Shown here in pieces: positions 8,769 through 16,965 of a stretch of 64,000 nt of DNA. This DNA comes from Jiella endophytica (GTDB lineage Bacteria > Pseudomonadota > Alphaproteobacteria > Rhizobiales > Rhizobiaceae). The notes beneath the pieces are model-generated. The model was not told where the DNA came from, searched no databases, and worked only from the letters and a program-made list of their open reading frames with translations. The stretch spans positions 310,001 to 374,000 of the forward strand of contig NZ_SOZD01000005.1 of the NCBI RefSeq assembly GCF_004519335.1, in the 5' to 3' direction. The position numbers were made by a program, and so were the translations under genes. Position 1 is the first letter of the stretch. Each line of letters begins with the position of its first letter.

Positions 8769-9902
8769 TCAGATCACGTAGGACCTGAGCGGCTCGAAGC
8801 CGTTGAAGGCCACCGAGGCGTAGGTCGTGGTGTAGGCGCCGGTGCCGTCGATCAGCAGCTCGTCGCCGACGGTCAAGGAGACGGGCAGCGGGTAGGGCGT
8901 CTTCTCGTACATCACGTCGGCCGAGTCGCAGGTCGGGCCGGCGAGCACGCAGGGCTCCGTCGCCTCGCCGTCGCGGTGGCTGAGGATCGGATAGCGGATC
9001 GCCTCGTCCATCGTCTCGGCGAGACCGCCGAACTTGCCGATGTCGAGGAACACCCAGCGGTTCTCGTCCGCCTTCGACTTCTTCGAGACGAGGACGACCT
9101 CGGTCTTGATGACGCCGGCGTCGCCGACCATGCCGCGGCCGGGCTCGATGATCGTCTCCGGCAGCTGGTTGCCGAAATGCTTGGTGAGGCTCTGGAAGAT
9201 CGCCTGACCGTAGGCAGAAGCCGCCGGCACGTCCTTCAGGTAGCGGGTCGGGAAGCCGCCGCCCATGTTGACGAGGGTCAGCACGATGCCCTTTTCGGCC
9301 AGCGCGTCGAAGACGAACTTGGCATCCGCGATCGCCGAGTCCCAGGCTTCCGTATTGGTCTGCTGCGAGCCGACATGGAAGGAGACGCCGGTCGCCTTCA
9401 GGCCGAGGCGGGCGGCCTCGGTGAGGACGTCGACGGCCATCGCAGGCACGCAGCCGAACTTGCGCGACAGCGGCCATTCGGCGCCCTCGCCATTGGTCAG
9501 GACGCGGCAGAACACGCGGGCGCCGGGCGCCGAGCGGGCGATCTTCTCGACCTCTTCGGTGCAGTCGACGGCAAAGAGCGAGACGCCGAGCTCGTGGGCA
9601 CGGGCGACGTCGCGCTCCTTCTTGATGGTGTTGCCATAGGAGATGCGCGAGGGCGTCACGCCGGCATCGAGCGCCATCTCGATCTCGGCGACCGAGGCGC
9701 AGTCGAAGTTCGAGCCGAGCGAGGCGAGGAGCTTCAGGATCTCGGGCGCCGGATTGGCCTTGACGGCGTAGAAGATCGCCGAGTCCGGCAGCGCCCGGCG
9801 GAAGGCACGGAAATTGTCCTCGACGATGTCGAGATCGACGACGAGGCAGGGGCCGTCGGGACGTCGGGTGGCGAGGAAATCGATGATGCGCTGCGTGACC
9901 AT
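8769..9902 (-). CDS. odc: Type III PLP-dependent ornithine/lysine decarboxylase
   Basis: A 377-residue fold-type III decarboxylase of the alanine-racemase-like family. Key residues: PLP lysine Lys48 in FYAVKANPAPEIL, the histidine strand VSFHVGSQ, the phosphate-binding GGGFPTRY and EPGRGMVGDAG, and the catalytic Cys325 in GPTCDSADVMYE. This C-D-S-x-D form is that of ornithine/lysine decarboxylases rather than diaminopimelate decarboxylase, and the protein is of rhizobial ODC size. It makes putrescine and/or cadaverine for polyamine synthesis in the cytoplasm. The ATG at 9902 has CGGAGG upstream. It appears to be transcribed alone, divergently from the LysR gene at 10430. Confidence 0.92.
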   Translation of the reverse strand: MVTQRIIDFLATRRPDGPCLVVDLDIVEDNFRAFRRALPDSAIFYAVKANPAPEILKLLASLGSNFDCASVAEIEMALDAGVTPSRISYGNTIKKERDVARAHELGVSLFAVDCTEEVEKIARSAPGARVFCRVLTNGEGAEWPLSRKFGCVPAMAVDVLTEAARLGLKATGVSFHVGSQQTNTEAWDSAIADAKFVFDALAEKGIVLTLVNMGGGFPTRYLKDVPAASAYGQAIFQSLTKHFGNQLPETIIEPGRGMVGDAGVIKTEVVLVSKKSKADENRWVFLDIGKFGGLAETMDEAIRYPILSHRDGEATEPCVLAGPTCDSADVMYEKTPYPLPVSLTVGDELLIDGTGAYTTTYASVAFNGFEPLRSYVI

Positions 9903-10429
9903 GGGAGCCTCCGAGGGACCAGGAATGGGTCGACAGGGAGCGTGCGCAACCGCGCGCCCGAACGGCGACAACGCCGACCGGGAGAGACAGTTTCGCGACG
10001 CGACTTCATCGGAAACCCGCGCAAGACAACGCGAGCATTCCGGCTTCGTCTGCCATGGTTTGGAGGGCTTGAACCCGCCGCACTTCAGGCAAGGATGGTG
10101 TGCCTCTTCAGTATTCCCGGCTGTGGAGACCGGGAGAGACCAGAAAGGCCCGGACCGTCGTTGCTTCAAGGCGTCCTCGATATCGCGCGGCTCGCGAAAT
10201 CGACTGGGTGTGTTACGTCCAGGTACCGTCACGGCTACCCTCGCATCTGAGGACCGTGGGACGCCCACAGGCACGTGCGACATGGGGCAAGTCGCGATCT
10301 ATGCCGAGTTGCCGTCATACGCAAGACCCAATGTCCCCCACGGTTGATTTTTCATCCAAGCCGTTGAAGGAAGGGGAAAGGCTGCGGCAGCGCAGCCACA
10401 ACGGGTCAGGTTGGAGCAAGCTCGAAGCC
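9903..10429. other. Long intergenic region between odc and a LysR gene
   Basis: These 527 bases contain no reading frame that looks coded. They must hold the promoters of the divergent decarboxylase and regulator genes. I see no repeat, RNA motif or clear operator. Its length could accommodate a polyamine-responsive leader, but there is no direct evidence for one. Confidence 0.6.
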
Positions 10430-11395
10430 ATGGATACACTGACCAGGATGCGCGCCTTTCTCGCCGTCATTGAGAGCGAGGGCTTTTCCGCCGCGGCTCG
10501 CAAGACCGGGCGTTCGAAGGCGCTGCTGTCGAAATATGTCCGCGAGCTGGAGGACGAGCTCGGCGTCCTTCTGATCAACCGCACCACCCGGCAGATCGCC
10601 CTGACGGCCGCCGGCGAGGTCTATGTGCGCCGCGCCGGGACGATTCTCTCCGATCTCGAAAGTTTGAACGAGGAGGCGCGCGAGGCGACCGGCGAGGCGA
10701 AGGGCCGCATTCGCGTCTCCGCCGCGCGTACCTTCGGCGACGCCGAACTCGGCCACTGCCTGGTCGATTTCGCCAAGGCCTATCCGGACATCAGCCTCGA
10801 CATCCATCTCGACGACAATTTCGTCAATCTGGTCGAAGAGGGCTTCGACGTCGCAATCCGCATGACGCGGCTCAACGATTCGGCGATGATCGCCCGCCGG
10901 CTCGCCTCCCTCGACTTCGTCATCGTCGCCAGCCCGGAATTCCTCGAGCGCACCGGCCGGCCGACGCATCCGGGCGAGATCGTCAACTATCCCGCCGTCA
11001 TCGATTCCAATTCGCGGCTGTTTTCCAACTGGATGTTCCGCGATCCGGAAACCCAGGAGCAGATTTCCGTCGCGGTCTCCGGCCAGTTCACCGCCAACAG
11101 CCCGGTGACGGTGCGCGCGGCGGCGCTCGCGGGCCTCGGCTTCGCGCTGTCGCCGTCCTTCGTCGTCCGCGACGATCTGGAGAGCGGCCGGCTGATCACG
11201 GTCCTCGACGAATACATGTCGAGCGAGGCTGGGATCTATGCGGTGTTTCCGCATCGTCGCCACTTGCCGGCGAGGGTTCGCGTCTTCGTCGACTTTCTCG
11301 CCGAATGGTTCAAGAAGTGCGGCCGGCAGAAATCCCTCGAAGCGGTGCACAGGCCCGGCAATTCCGGCACGGCGCAGGCCGACCGGGTGGCCTGA
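10430..11395 (+). CDS. LysR-family transcriptional regulator
   Basis: A 321-residue LysR protein with an N-terminal HTH (RMRAFLAVIESEGFSAAARK, then GRSKALLSKYVRELEDELG) and a substrate-binding domain from about residue 90 (IRVSAARTFGDAELGHCLVDF; VTVRAAALAGLGFALSPSF). The C-terminal 20 residues are a variable tail. The ATG at 10430 is the start of the conserved domain; the frame is open upstream but without conserved sequence. It is divergent from the ornithine/lysine decarboxylase over a 527-base gap, which is long for a direct regulatory pair, so the target is uncertain. Confidence 0.9.
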   Translation: MDTLTRMRAFLAVIESEGFSAAARKTGRSKALLSKYVRELEDELGVLLINRTTRQIALTAAGEVYVRRAGTILSDLESLNEEAREATGEAKGRIRVSAARTFGDAELGHCLVDFAKAYPDISLDIHLDDNFVNLVEEGFDVAIRMTRLNDSAMIARRLASLDFVIVASPEFLERTGRPTHPGEIVNYPAVIDSNSRLFSNWMFRDPETQEQISVAVSGQFTANSPVTVRAAALAGLGFALSPSFVVRDDLESGRLITVLDEYMSSEAGIYAVFPHRRHLPARVRVFVDFLAEWFKKCGRQKSLEAVHRPGNSGTAQADRVA

Positions 11396-11618
11396 GCGCC
11401 CGCCGGGTCCCGATCGGGCGAGGTGGGCAGGAGGTGACAAACTTGCCCGGCCGGCCCGGCCGGTCAGCCCCTGTGGCGCGCCCCGTCTGGCGTGAGACGG
11501 CGATGCGCGACCTGCGACCGGCCTGATGGCGACTGCAAAAATCTTCGTGACGCCGGTTTCAATTCGGGCGGAACATGCGAAGCTTACCCTGGGGCATGAA
11601 AGCTCGAGGAGTGAGATC

Positions 11619-12026
11619 GTGACCGTCTCCACCCCATCCGCCGCCGCGCGAGGCGCCGCGATGCTTTTCGCCGTGATCCTTTGCGGTGCAGCGCCGGCGG
11701 GATCTGCCGCCGCGAAGACGCTGAAATCCGGCGACTTCACCGGTGCCAGCGGTCACGACGTCTCGGGCAGCGTCCGCATCGAGGAGACCGGCGGCAAGGC
11801 CGTCTTGCAGTTCAGTTCCGACTTCGCGTTCGACGGGGCGCCGGATCCCAAGGTCGCCTTCGGCAGGGGCGGCTACGATCCGAAATCGCTGCTCGGGCCG
11901 CTGAAGTCGGATGCCGGCGCGCAGAATTACGCGATCCCGGCGGGCCTCGACGTTTCCGGCTACAACGAGGTCTGGATCTGGTGCGAGGAGTTCGCGGTAC
12001 CGCTGGGCATGGCGAGGATCAAATAG
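11619..12026 (+). CDS. Exported DM13-domain protein
   Basis: A 135-residue protein with an N-terminal signal sequence (AAARGAAMLFAVILC, cleavage expected near AGSAAA) and a DM13 domain: LKSGDFTGASGHDVSGSVRIEE, the core YDPKSLLGPLKSDAGAQNYAI, and the conserved Trp-Cys in EVWIWCEEFAVPLGMARI. DM13 domains are proposed to act in redox or electron transfer through the conserved cysteine. The GTG at 11619 is chosen for its GAGGAG site; the longer frame from 11526 would put an odd 31-residue leader before the signal. It stands alone between the LysR gene and an L,D-transpeptidase. Confidence 0.85.
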   Translation: MTVSTPSAAARGAAMLFAVILCGAAPAGSAAAKTLKSGDFTGASGHDVSGSVRIEETGGKAVLQFSSDFAFDGAPDPKVAFGRGGYDPKSLLGPLKSDAGAQNYAIPAGLDVSGYNEVWIWCEEFAVPLGMARIK

Positions 12027-12189
12027 CATGCGGCCGTCCTTGGTGATCCGTCACCCGCCCGCATCACCGGTTCGTCAAAAGCGCTCCTGCTACCGGCAGG
12101 CGATTGATTGCCTTGCGCAATCATGGCCCAATCCCGGCAGAGACACGCCCTTAACGGGGCATTCAGACATCCCGTGCCACGGTCCTGCC

Positions 12190-12705
12190 ATGCGTCGCTT
12201 TCTCGCCTTTGCCGTTCTCGCCGCCGCTCTTTCGACGGCAGCCGCCGCGCCCGCGCTCGCCAGAGGCGCCGGGCCGCAGGACACCGTCTTCGAGGCTGCG
12301 GGGGATCCCGGGACGATCGTCATCCGCACCTCCGAGCGCAAGCTCTATCTTCTCACCGGAAACGGCCGGGCCCTGCAATACGACATCGCCGTCGGCAAGC
12401 CGAGTGAGCAGTGGTTCGGCAAGAGCTGGGTGTCGATGAAGCGCCCGCATCCGACCTGGACGCCGACTCCGGACATGCGCGCCAAGAAGCCGAGCCTGCC
12501 GCGCTCGGTCGGCCCCGGCCCGAAGAACCCGCTCGGCGAGCGGGCGATGAATCTCGGCTGGACGTCCTACCGTATCCACGGCACCAACTCGCCGCGCTCC
12601 ATCGGCTCAGCCGCCTCGTCGGGCTGCTTCCGGATGCGCAATGCCGACGTCAAGGACCTTTACGAACGCGTCCATGTCGGCGCGCAGGTCTTCGTCGAGC
12701 GATAG
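12190..12705 (+). CDS. L,D-transpeptidase (YkuD domain), exported
   Basis: A 171-residue periplasmic protein. After a signal peptide (MRRFLAFAVLAAALSTAAAA) it has the YkuD catalytic domain: IVIRTSERKLYLL, DIAVGKPSEQWFGKSWVS, and the active-site block with His130 (YRIHGTN) and the nucleophile Cys146 (SSGCFRMRN). These enzymes make 3-3 crosslinks in peptidoglycan or attach proteins to it, and are numerous in Hyphomicrobiales. The size is typical of the short form without a LysM or peptidoglycan-binding domain. It is monocistronic by spacing. Confidence 0.92.
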   Translation: MRRFLAFAVLAAALSTAAAAPALARGAGPQDTVFEAAGDPGTIVIRTSERKLYLLTGNGRALQYDIAVGKPSEQWFGKSWVSMKRPHPTWTPTPDMRAKKPSLPRSVGPGPKNPLGERAMNLGWTSYRIHGTNSPRSIGSAASSGCFRMRNADVKDLYERVHVGAQVFVER

Positions 12706-12901
12706 AGGCCGAGCGTCGGAGGCAGCGCTCGTCCGAAGCGGCGCGCGTCTCCGTCTCGCCACCGAATCCCCCGTCCTCCCGGGCCGACGACGCAAGCTTG
12801 CGAAAATGCAGCGGCGCGATTGTCATGCTCGCGCGGCCGATTCAAACTTCGGCCACTCTTCTCGGCTTTTGCAGGGCCTTGAAGCGGTAGGGGGAGTGGC
12901 G

Positions 12902-13576
12902 GTGGGGTCTCGTGTCCTCGGATGTCTGGTCGGCTTTGGCAGCCTGCTCGGTCTGCCAGCGGCGGCTTTCGCCCATCCGCATGTCTTCGTCGAGCCGCAT
13001 GTCGAAATCGTCGGCAATGCTGCGGGCGAGTTCACCGCCCTGCGCAATGTCTGGCGGATGGACGAACTCTTCTCCTCCTCGGTGGTCGTCGATTTCGACA
13101 AGAACGCCAATGGCTCCCTCGATCCGGACGAGCTCGACGCCGTCGGCGAGACGGTGCGCCAGTCGATCGCCGAATGGGGCTTCTATACATTTGCGGAGGT
13201 GGACGGCCGCGACGTCAAGCTGACGCCGCCGGACAAGATCCATACGCTGTTCGAGGACGGCCAGCTGATCTTCTTCTTCGAGATGCCGGTGAAGGAGCCA
13301 GTGGATCTCACCCGCAGCCCGGTCAAGGTATCGAATTTCGACGACAGCTTCTTCGTCGCCTTCGATTTCAAGAGCGCCGACGATTTCCAGCTGATCGACC
13401 TTCCCGCCACCTGCCGCAAGAGCCTGCACGTGCCGGACGAGGACGAGGCGGCGAAGAACTGGATGAACATGATCGCCGGGATCGGCGCGGACGAAGAGGT
13501 GCCGCAGGACCAGGCCAATGTCTATGCCGACGTGCTGGCCACCCGGCTGGAGGTCTCATGCGCGCGGCCGAGCTGA
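12902..13576 (+). CDS. DUF1007 periplasmic protein (ZevA-like), partner of a NicO permease
   Basis: A 224-residue DUF1007 protein. It has a signal sequence ending at AAAFA and the mature N-terminus HPHVFVEPHVEI, which carries histidines fit for metal binding. An EF-hand-like run (DFDKNANGSLDPDELDAVG) is also typical of the family. In Haemophilus the homologue ZevA feeds zinc to the NicO-type permease ZevB. The GTG at 12902 is chosen for the AGGGGGAG site; GTG at 12896 lies inside that site. It overlaps the next gene by 19 bases, so the pair is translated together. Metal specificity (Zn, Ni or Co) cannot be decided from sequence. Confidence 0.85.
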   Translation: MGSRVLGCLVGFGSLLGLPAAAFAHPHVFVEPHVEIVGNAAGEFTALRNVWRMDELFSSSVVVDFDKNANGSLDPDELDAVGETVRQSIAEWGFYTFAEVDGRDVKLTPPDKIHTLFEDGQLIFFFEMPVKEPVDLTRSPVKVSNFDDSFFVAFDFKSADDFQLIDLPATCRKSLHVPDEDEAAKNWMNMIAGIGADEEVPQDQANVYADVLATRLEVSCARPS

Positions 13577-14757
13577 TCGCGGGCGCCCTCCGGCGCTCTC
13601 TGGCACGGCCTAACGGCGGCGTTCCGCGTCCGCCGAAGCGGGCCATTGTCCGCCAGGGCGTGGTGCTTCGCGCAGCGAATATGGCCTTTGCGCTCGTGGC
13701 GGTGGCCGCTTTGTTCTGGCTGGAGACGTCGCCGGCGCTCGCCCGATCGTCGATCGGCATCGGCACCTCCGATGCCGTCACGGCGCCCGGCAACGGCCTC
13801 TTCTCGGCACTCTTCATCGAGATCGCCGCAAGACAGCGGGAGTTCTTCTCGGCGCTGCGCGAGGCGCTCGTCGGGCTGAAGCGCGGCGACGGGGCGCTGT
13901 TCTTTCTAGCAGGGCTGTCCTTTGCCTACGGGATCTTCCACGCCGCGGGCCCCGGCCACGGCAAGGCGGTGATCTCGTCCTATCTCCTGGCCAGCCGGGC
14001 CCAGCTGCGGCGCGGCGTGGCGCTCGCCTTCGCCTCGTCGCTGATGCAGGCGGCGACGGCGATCCTGGTGGTCGGCGCCGGCTGGTATCTCCTGCGCGGC
14101 ACCGGCATCTCGATGACCGACGCGACGGACTGGCTGGAGATCGCTTCCTACGTCCTCGTCACCGTATTCGGCCTGGTGCTGCTCGCACGCGCCTTGACGA
14201 AGCTCTGGCGGCGATTTCGGCCGGTCGCCGGTTTCGGCGGGCCGCTGGCCCGCTTCTCGAGATCCGGGGGTGCCGGTGCGATGGGCGGCCTGGCCTTTGC
14301 CGCGCCGTCCCAAGCGACCGCCCGGTCGATGCCGGCGGCTGAGGCGCTCTCCGCAGGCAGGGTCTGCGCAGAGGCGGACGAGGATTGCGGCTGCGGACGG
14401 TCGCATATCGCCGATCCGGCGCGGCTGCGCCAGCCGCTGACCTTGCGCACGGCCGTTGCCGTCGTCGCGGCGATCGGCCTTCGCCCCTGCGCGGGAGCAA
14501 TCGTCGTCCTGACCTTCGCGCTGCTCAACGAGCTCTATCTCGGCGGTCTCGTCTCCGTCTTCGCCATGGCGATCGGCACGGCGGTGACCGTCTCAGCGCT
14601 GGCGTGCCTGGCGGTGCTAGGCCGGGGCGCTGTCGAGCGGGCCGGCCGGCATGCCCACCGCGCCGCCGCTGCCGTGATGCTGCTGGAGATTGCCGGCGCG
14701 GCCCTTCTGACGCTGGTCGGGATCGGCCTTCTCGGCGGTGCGATCACGACCCTTTGA
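13558..14757 (+). CDS. NicO/RcnA-family nickel/cobalt/zinc permease (ZevB-like)
   Basis: A 399-residue inner-membrane transporter. It has an N-terminal hydrophobic segment (MAFALVAVAALFWLE), then about six membrane helices. Family motifs are AYGIFHAAGPGHGKAVISSYLL (the H-x-x-x-P-G-H-G-K site) and IGLRPCAGAIVVLTFALLN. A loop between (about residues 225-290) holds a cysteine cluster, EADEDCGCGRSH, which may bind metal. The start overlaps the DUF1007 gene and has GGAGG upstream. With that partner it forms a ZevAB-like metal transport unit; direction and metal are inferred only from family. Confidence 0.88.
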   Translation: MRAAELIAGALRRSLARPNGGVPRPPKRAIVRQGVVLRAANMAFALVAVAALFWLETSPALARSSIGIGTSDAVTAPGNGLFSALFIEIAARQREFFSALREALVGLKRGDGALFFLAGLSFAYGIFHAAGPGHGKAVISSYLLASRAQLRRGVALAFASSLMQAATAILVVGAGWYLLRGTGISMTDATDWLEIASYVLVTVFGLVLLARALTKLWRRFRPVAGFGGPLARFSRSGGAGAMGGLAFAAPSQATARSMPAAEALSAGRVCAEADEDCGCGRSHIADPARLRQPLTLRTAVAVVAAIGLRPCAGAIVVLTFALLNELYLGGLVSVFAMAIGTAVTVSALACLAVLGRGAVERAGRHAHRAAAAVMLLEIAGAALLTLVGIGLLGGAITTL

Positions 14758-14758
14758 A

Positions 14759-14792
14759 GCGTCATGCGTCCGACTGGACGCACGACCACGGC
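14759..14792. repeat. Palindromic core of a dispersed intergenic repeat; also likely terminator
   Basis: TGCGTCC (14765-14771) pairs perfectly with GGACGCA (14776-14782) over a GACT loop, between the convergent permease and MFS genes. The same core (GCGTCC, 4-base loop, GGACGC) occurs at 59024-59039 within a longer element. It resembles an intergenic palindrome I know to be common in Rhizobiales genomes. No T-run follows on either strand. Confidence 0.6.
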
Positions 14793-14804
14793 TTCGGCGA
14801 AACC

Positions 14805-16085
14805 CTATTCCGCGGCGCTTGGCTTGGCTTCCTCGGGATGCGGCGTGGTGACGGCGTCGTATTTGGCGTCGAACAGCCGGCCCTCGGCGAGATAGACGCA
14901 GAGGATCGACAGGATCGACAGGACGATGAAGCCGCAGAGCAGCGGGATCAGCGTGCCGTCGTAGAAATAGCCGATGACCGCGCCGATGATGCCGCCGCCG
15001 AAGGTCTGCATGAAGCCGAGCACCGCCGAGGCGGTGCCGGCGACATGACCGAGCGGGTCCATGGCAAGGGCGTTGAAATTGGTGCCGATGAAGCCGAACA
15101 GGCAGAAATTGAACGTCATCACCGGGATGAAGAACCACAGCGGTGCCTGCCCGCCGCAGAAATAGGCGACGGCGAGATGCAGCGCCGCCGTGGCCATGAA
15201 GCCGATCAGGGCGCCGTGGGACAGCCGCCGCATGCCAAAGGTTTCGACGAGGCGGGAATTCAGGAACGAGGCCACAGCCATGAAGATCGCCGTCGCCGAG
15301 AATGCCAGCGTGAAATAGGGGCCGAGACCGTAGGACTGGGTGTAGATCTGCTCCGCCTGGTTGATGAAGCCGAACAGCACGCCGAAGATCGTCGCCGTGG
15401 AGATCGTGTAGCCGAAGGCGATGCGGTTGGTGAGCACGATGCGGAACGCCTCCGCCACCCGCTTGCCGGTGAGCTCACGGCGATTCTCCGGTGCCAGCGT
15501 CTCGGGAAGCCTGAGCGCCGCCCAGATGCCGACGCCGGCGCCGAACACCGCGACGAGGATGAAGATCTCCCGCCAGCTGCCGAACAGCATGATTCCCTGG
15601 CCGATATTCGGCGCCACCACCGGGATCGCCATGAACACCATCATCACCAGCGACATCACGCTCGCCATCCGGCGGCCGCCGAAACAGTCGCGCACCACCG
15701 AGATGGCGATCACCCGGGTCGCCGAAGCGCCGAAGCCCTGGATCGCCCGCAGCGCCAGGAGCATGGTGAAGGAGGTCGAGAAGGTGCCGAAGCCGGCGGC
15801 GATGACATAGATGGCGATGCCGACGAGCAGCACACGCCGCCGTCCGAAACGGTCGCTGACCGGGCCGTAGAGGATCTGGCCGGCGCCGAAGCCGAGCAGA
15901 TAGGCGGTGATGACGAACTGGCGGCGGTTCGAATCGGAGACTTCGAGCGCCGTGCCGATGTCCTGCAGGGCGGGAATGAAGATGTCGATCGCCGCGGCGT
16001 TCATCGCCATCATGCAGGCAACGAGCAGCACGAGCTCCCAATAGGGCATTCCGTGCGTGTCCATCTTCTGTGCTGGCACTGCCAT
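14805..16085 (-). CDS. MFS multidrug exporter, Bcr/CflA family
   Basis: A 426-residue major facilitator protein with 12 predicted membrane helices. The loop 2-3 motif is GPVSDRFGRRRVLLVGI, the first helix has the Bcr/CflA signature AAAIDIFIPALQDIG, and motif C-like residues occur in MVFMAIPVVAPNIGQGIM. It should expel drugs or small metabolites from the cytoplasm by proton antiport. The ATG at 16085 is preceded by GAGG 5 bases upstream; the longer frame adds a leader without homology. The C-terminus (TTPHPEEAKPSAAE) is a soluble tail. It is transcribed alone toward the metal permease. Confidence 0.9.
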   Translation of the reverse strand: MAVPAQKMDTHGMPYWELVLLVACMMAMNAAAIDIFIPALQDIGTALEVSDSNRRQFVITAYLLGFGAGQILYGPVSDRFGRRRVLLVGIAIYVIAAGFGTFSTSFTMLLALRAIQGFGASATRVIAISVVRDCFGGRRMASVMSLVMMVFMAIPVVAPNIGQGIMLFGSWREIFILVAVFGAGVGIWAALRLPETLAPENRRELTGKRVAEAFRIVLTNRIAFGYTISTATIFGVLFGFINQAEQIYTQSYGLGPYFTLAFSATAIFMAVASFLNSRLVETFGMRRLSHGALIGFMATAALHLAVAYFCGGQAPLWFFIPVMTFNFCLFGFIGTNFNALAMDPLGHVAGTASAVLGFMQTFGGGIIGAVIGYFYDGTLIPLLCGFIVLSILSILCVYLAEGRLFDAKYDAVTTPHPEEAKPSAAE

Positions 16086-16394
16086 GTGGACCTCAATCAA
16101 CGACTGCGAAGCGCCGAACGCCACGCCCGGCCCGGTGTCGGGCTGCGGCAGTGGTCGGGCGCTTTGTGAATGGATGTTTCCTGAAGAAACGAAATGAAGG
16201 CAGCCGAACCCTTATCAGGTCGGCCGGCCGATACAAAAGTCTAATTTCGCACTGCAGCAATACGCAGTGTTCAACGCTTGGCGGCCGGCGATTGCCGGCT
16301 GCCTCATCGGTAAGGGGCCTGCAAGGCCCTGGGAATGCTGGCTGCGACCTCGGCCGACGGCGTGTCGGCCGTCAGCCGCGAGGACCTGCCGGAA
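16086..16394. other. Intergenic region between grxD and the MFS gene with three hairpins
   Basis: These 309 bases carry no gene. Near grxD three stem-loops stand in series: CGGCCGAC with GTCGGCCG (16351-16371), GGGCC with GGCCC (about 16315-16332), and GCGGCCGGC with GCCGGCTGC (about 16282-16303). They probably end the grxD transcript, though no T-run is present. The rest, AT-richer near 16230-16270, should hold the promoter of the minus-strand MFS gene. Confidence 0.5.
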
Positions 16395-16742
16395 TCAGCC
16401 GTTCGCCGCCGCCGGCTCACCGGTCTTGATGCCGTTCTCCTCGAAGAAACCCTTCAACTCGCCGGCCTGGAACATCTCGCGCAGGATGTCGCAGCCGCCG
16501 ACGAACTCGCCCTTGACGTAGAGCTGCGGGATCGTCGGCCACTCGGAATATTCCTTGATCCCCTGACGGAGGTCGTCGGAGGTCAGGACGTTGATGCCCT
16601 TATAGTCGACGCCGAGGTAGTCGAGGATCTGAACGACCTGGCCGGAGAACCCGCATTGCGGGAAGGGCGGCGTGCCCTTCATGAAGAGGATCACGTCGTT
16701 GGACTTCACCTCGTTGTCGATCCACTCGTTGATGCCGCTCAT
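16395..16742 (-). CDS. grxD: Monothiol glutaredoxin GrxD
   Basis: A 115-residue Grx4-type monothiol glutaredoxin. The defining active site is CGFS (Cys30 in PQCGFSGQ), with the glutathione-binding [19 protein letters not shown]. It binds a [2Fe-2S] cluster with glutathione and works in iron-sulphur cluster delivery and iron sensing, usually with BolA. In relatives grxD directly follows bolA; here an acyltransferase gene lies between them. The start ATG at 16742 begins the conserved domain ([13 protein letters not shown]). The intervening gene leaves a 223-base gap upstream, enough for a separate promoter. Confidence 0.95.
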   Translation of the reverse strand: MSGINEWIDNEVKSNDVILFMKGTPPFPQCGFSGQVVQILDYLGVDYKGINVLTSDDLRQGIKEYSEWPTIPQLYVKGEFVGGCDILREMFQAGELKGFFEENGIKTGEPAAANG

Positions 16743-16965
16743 GCTATCGTCCTTTTCGTGTTTCCTGCTGCAGGCAGGGCCCGGTTCGAAACTCCCGTAA
16801 CCGGCTGTCTGGCCGAATGCCTGCGCTGTGATCCGTCAGCCTCGCTTGCAAGCGAAGCAAGGACGGCTGTTCCCGTCGATAGATAGCATCCGTGCTGCCG
16901 GAATTGAAGGATGGCGGTAATCGCCTGCGCGGGATCACCCGGTGCGACCGAATTTGTCAGTGACT

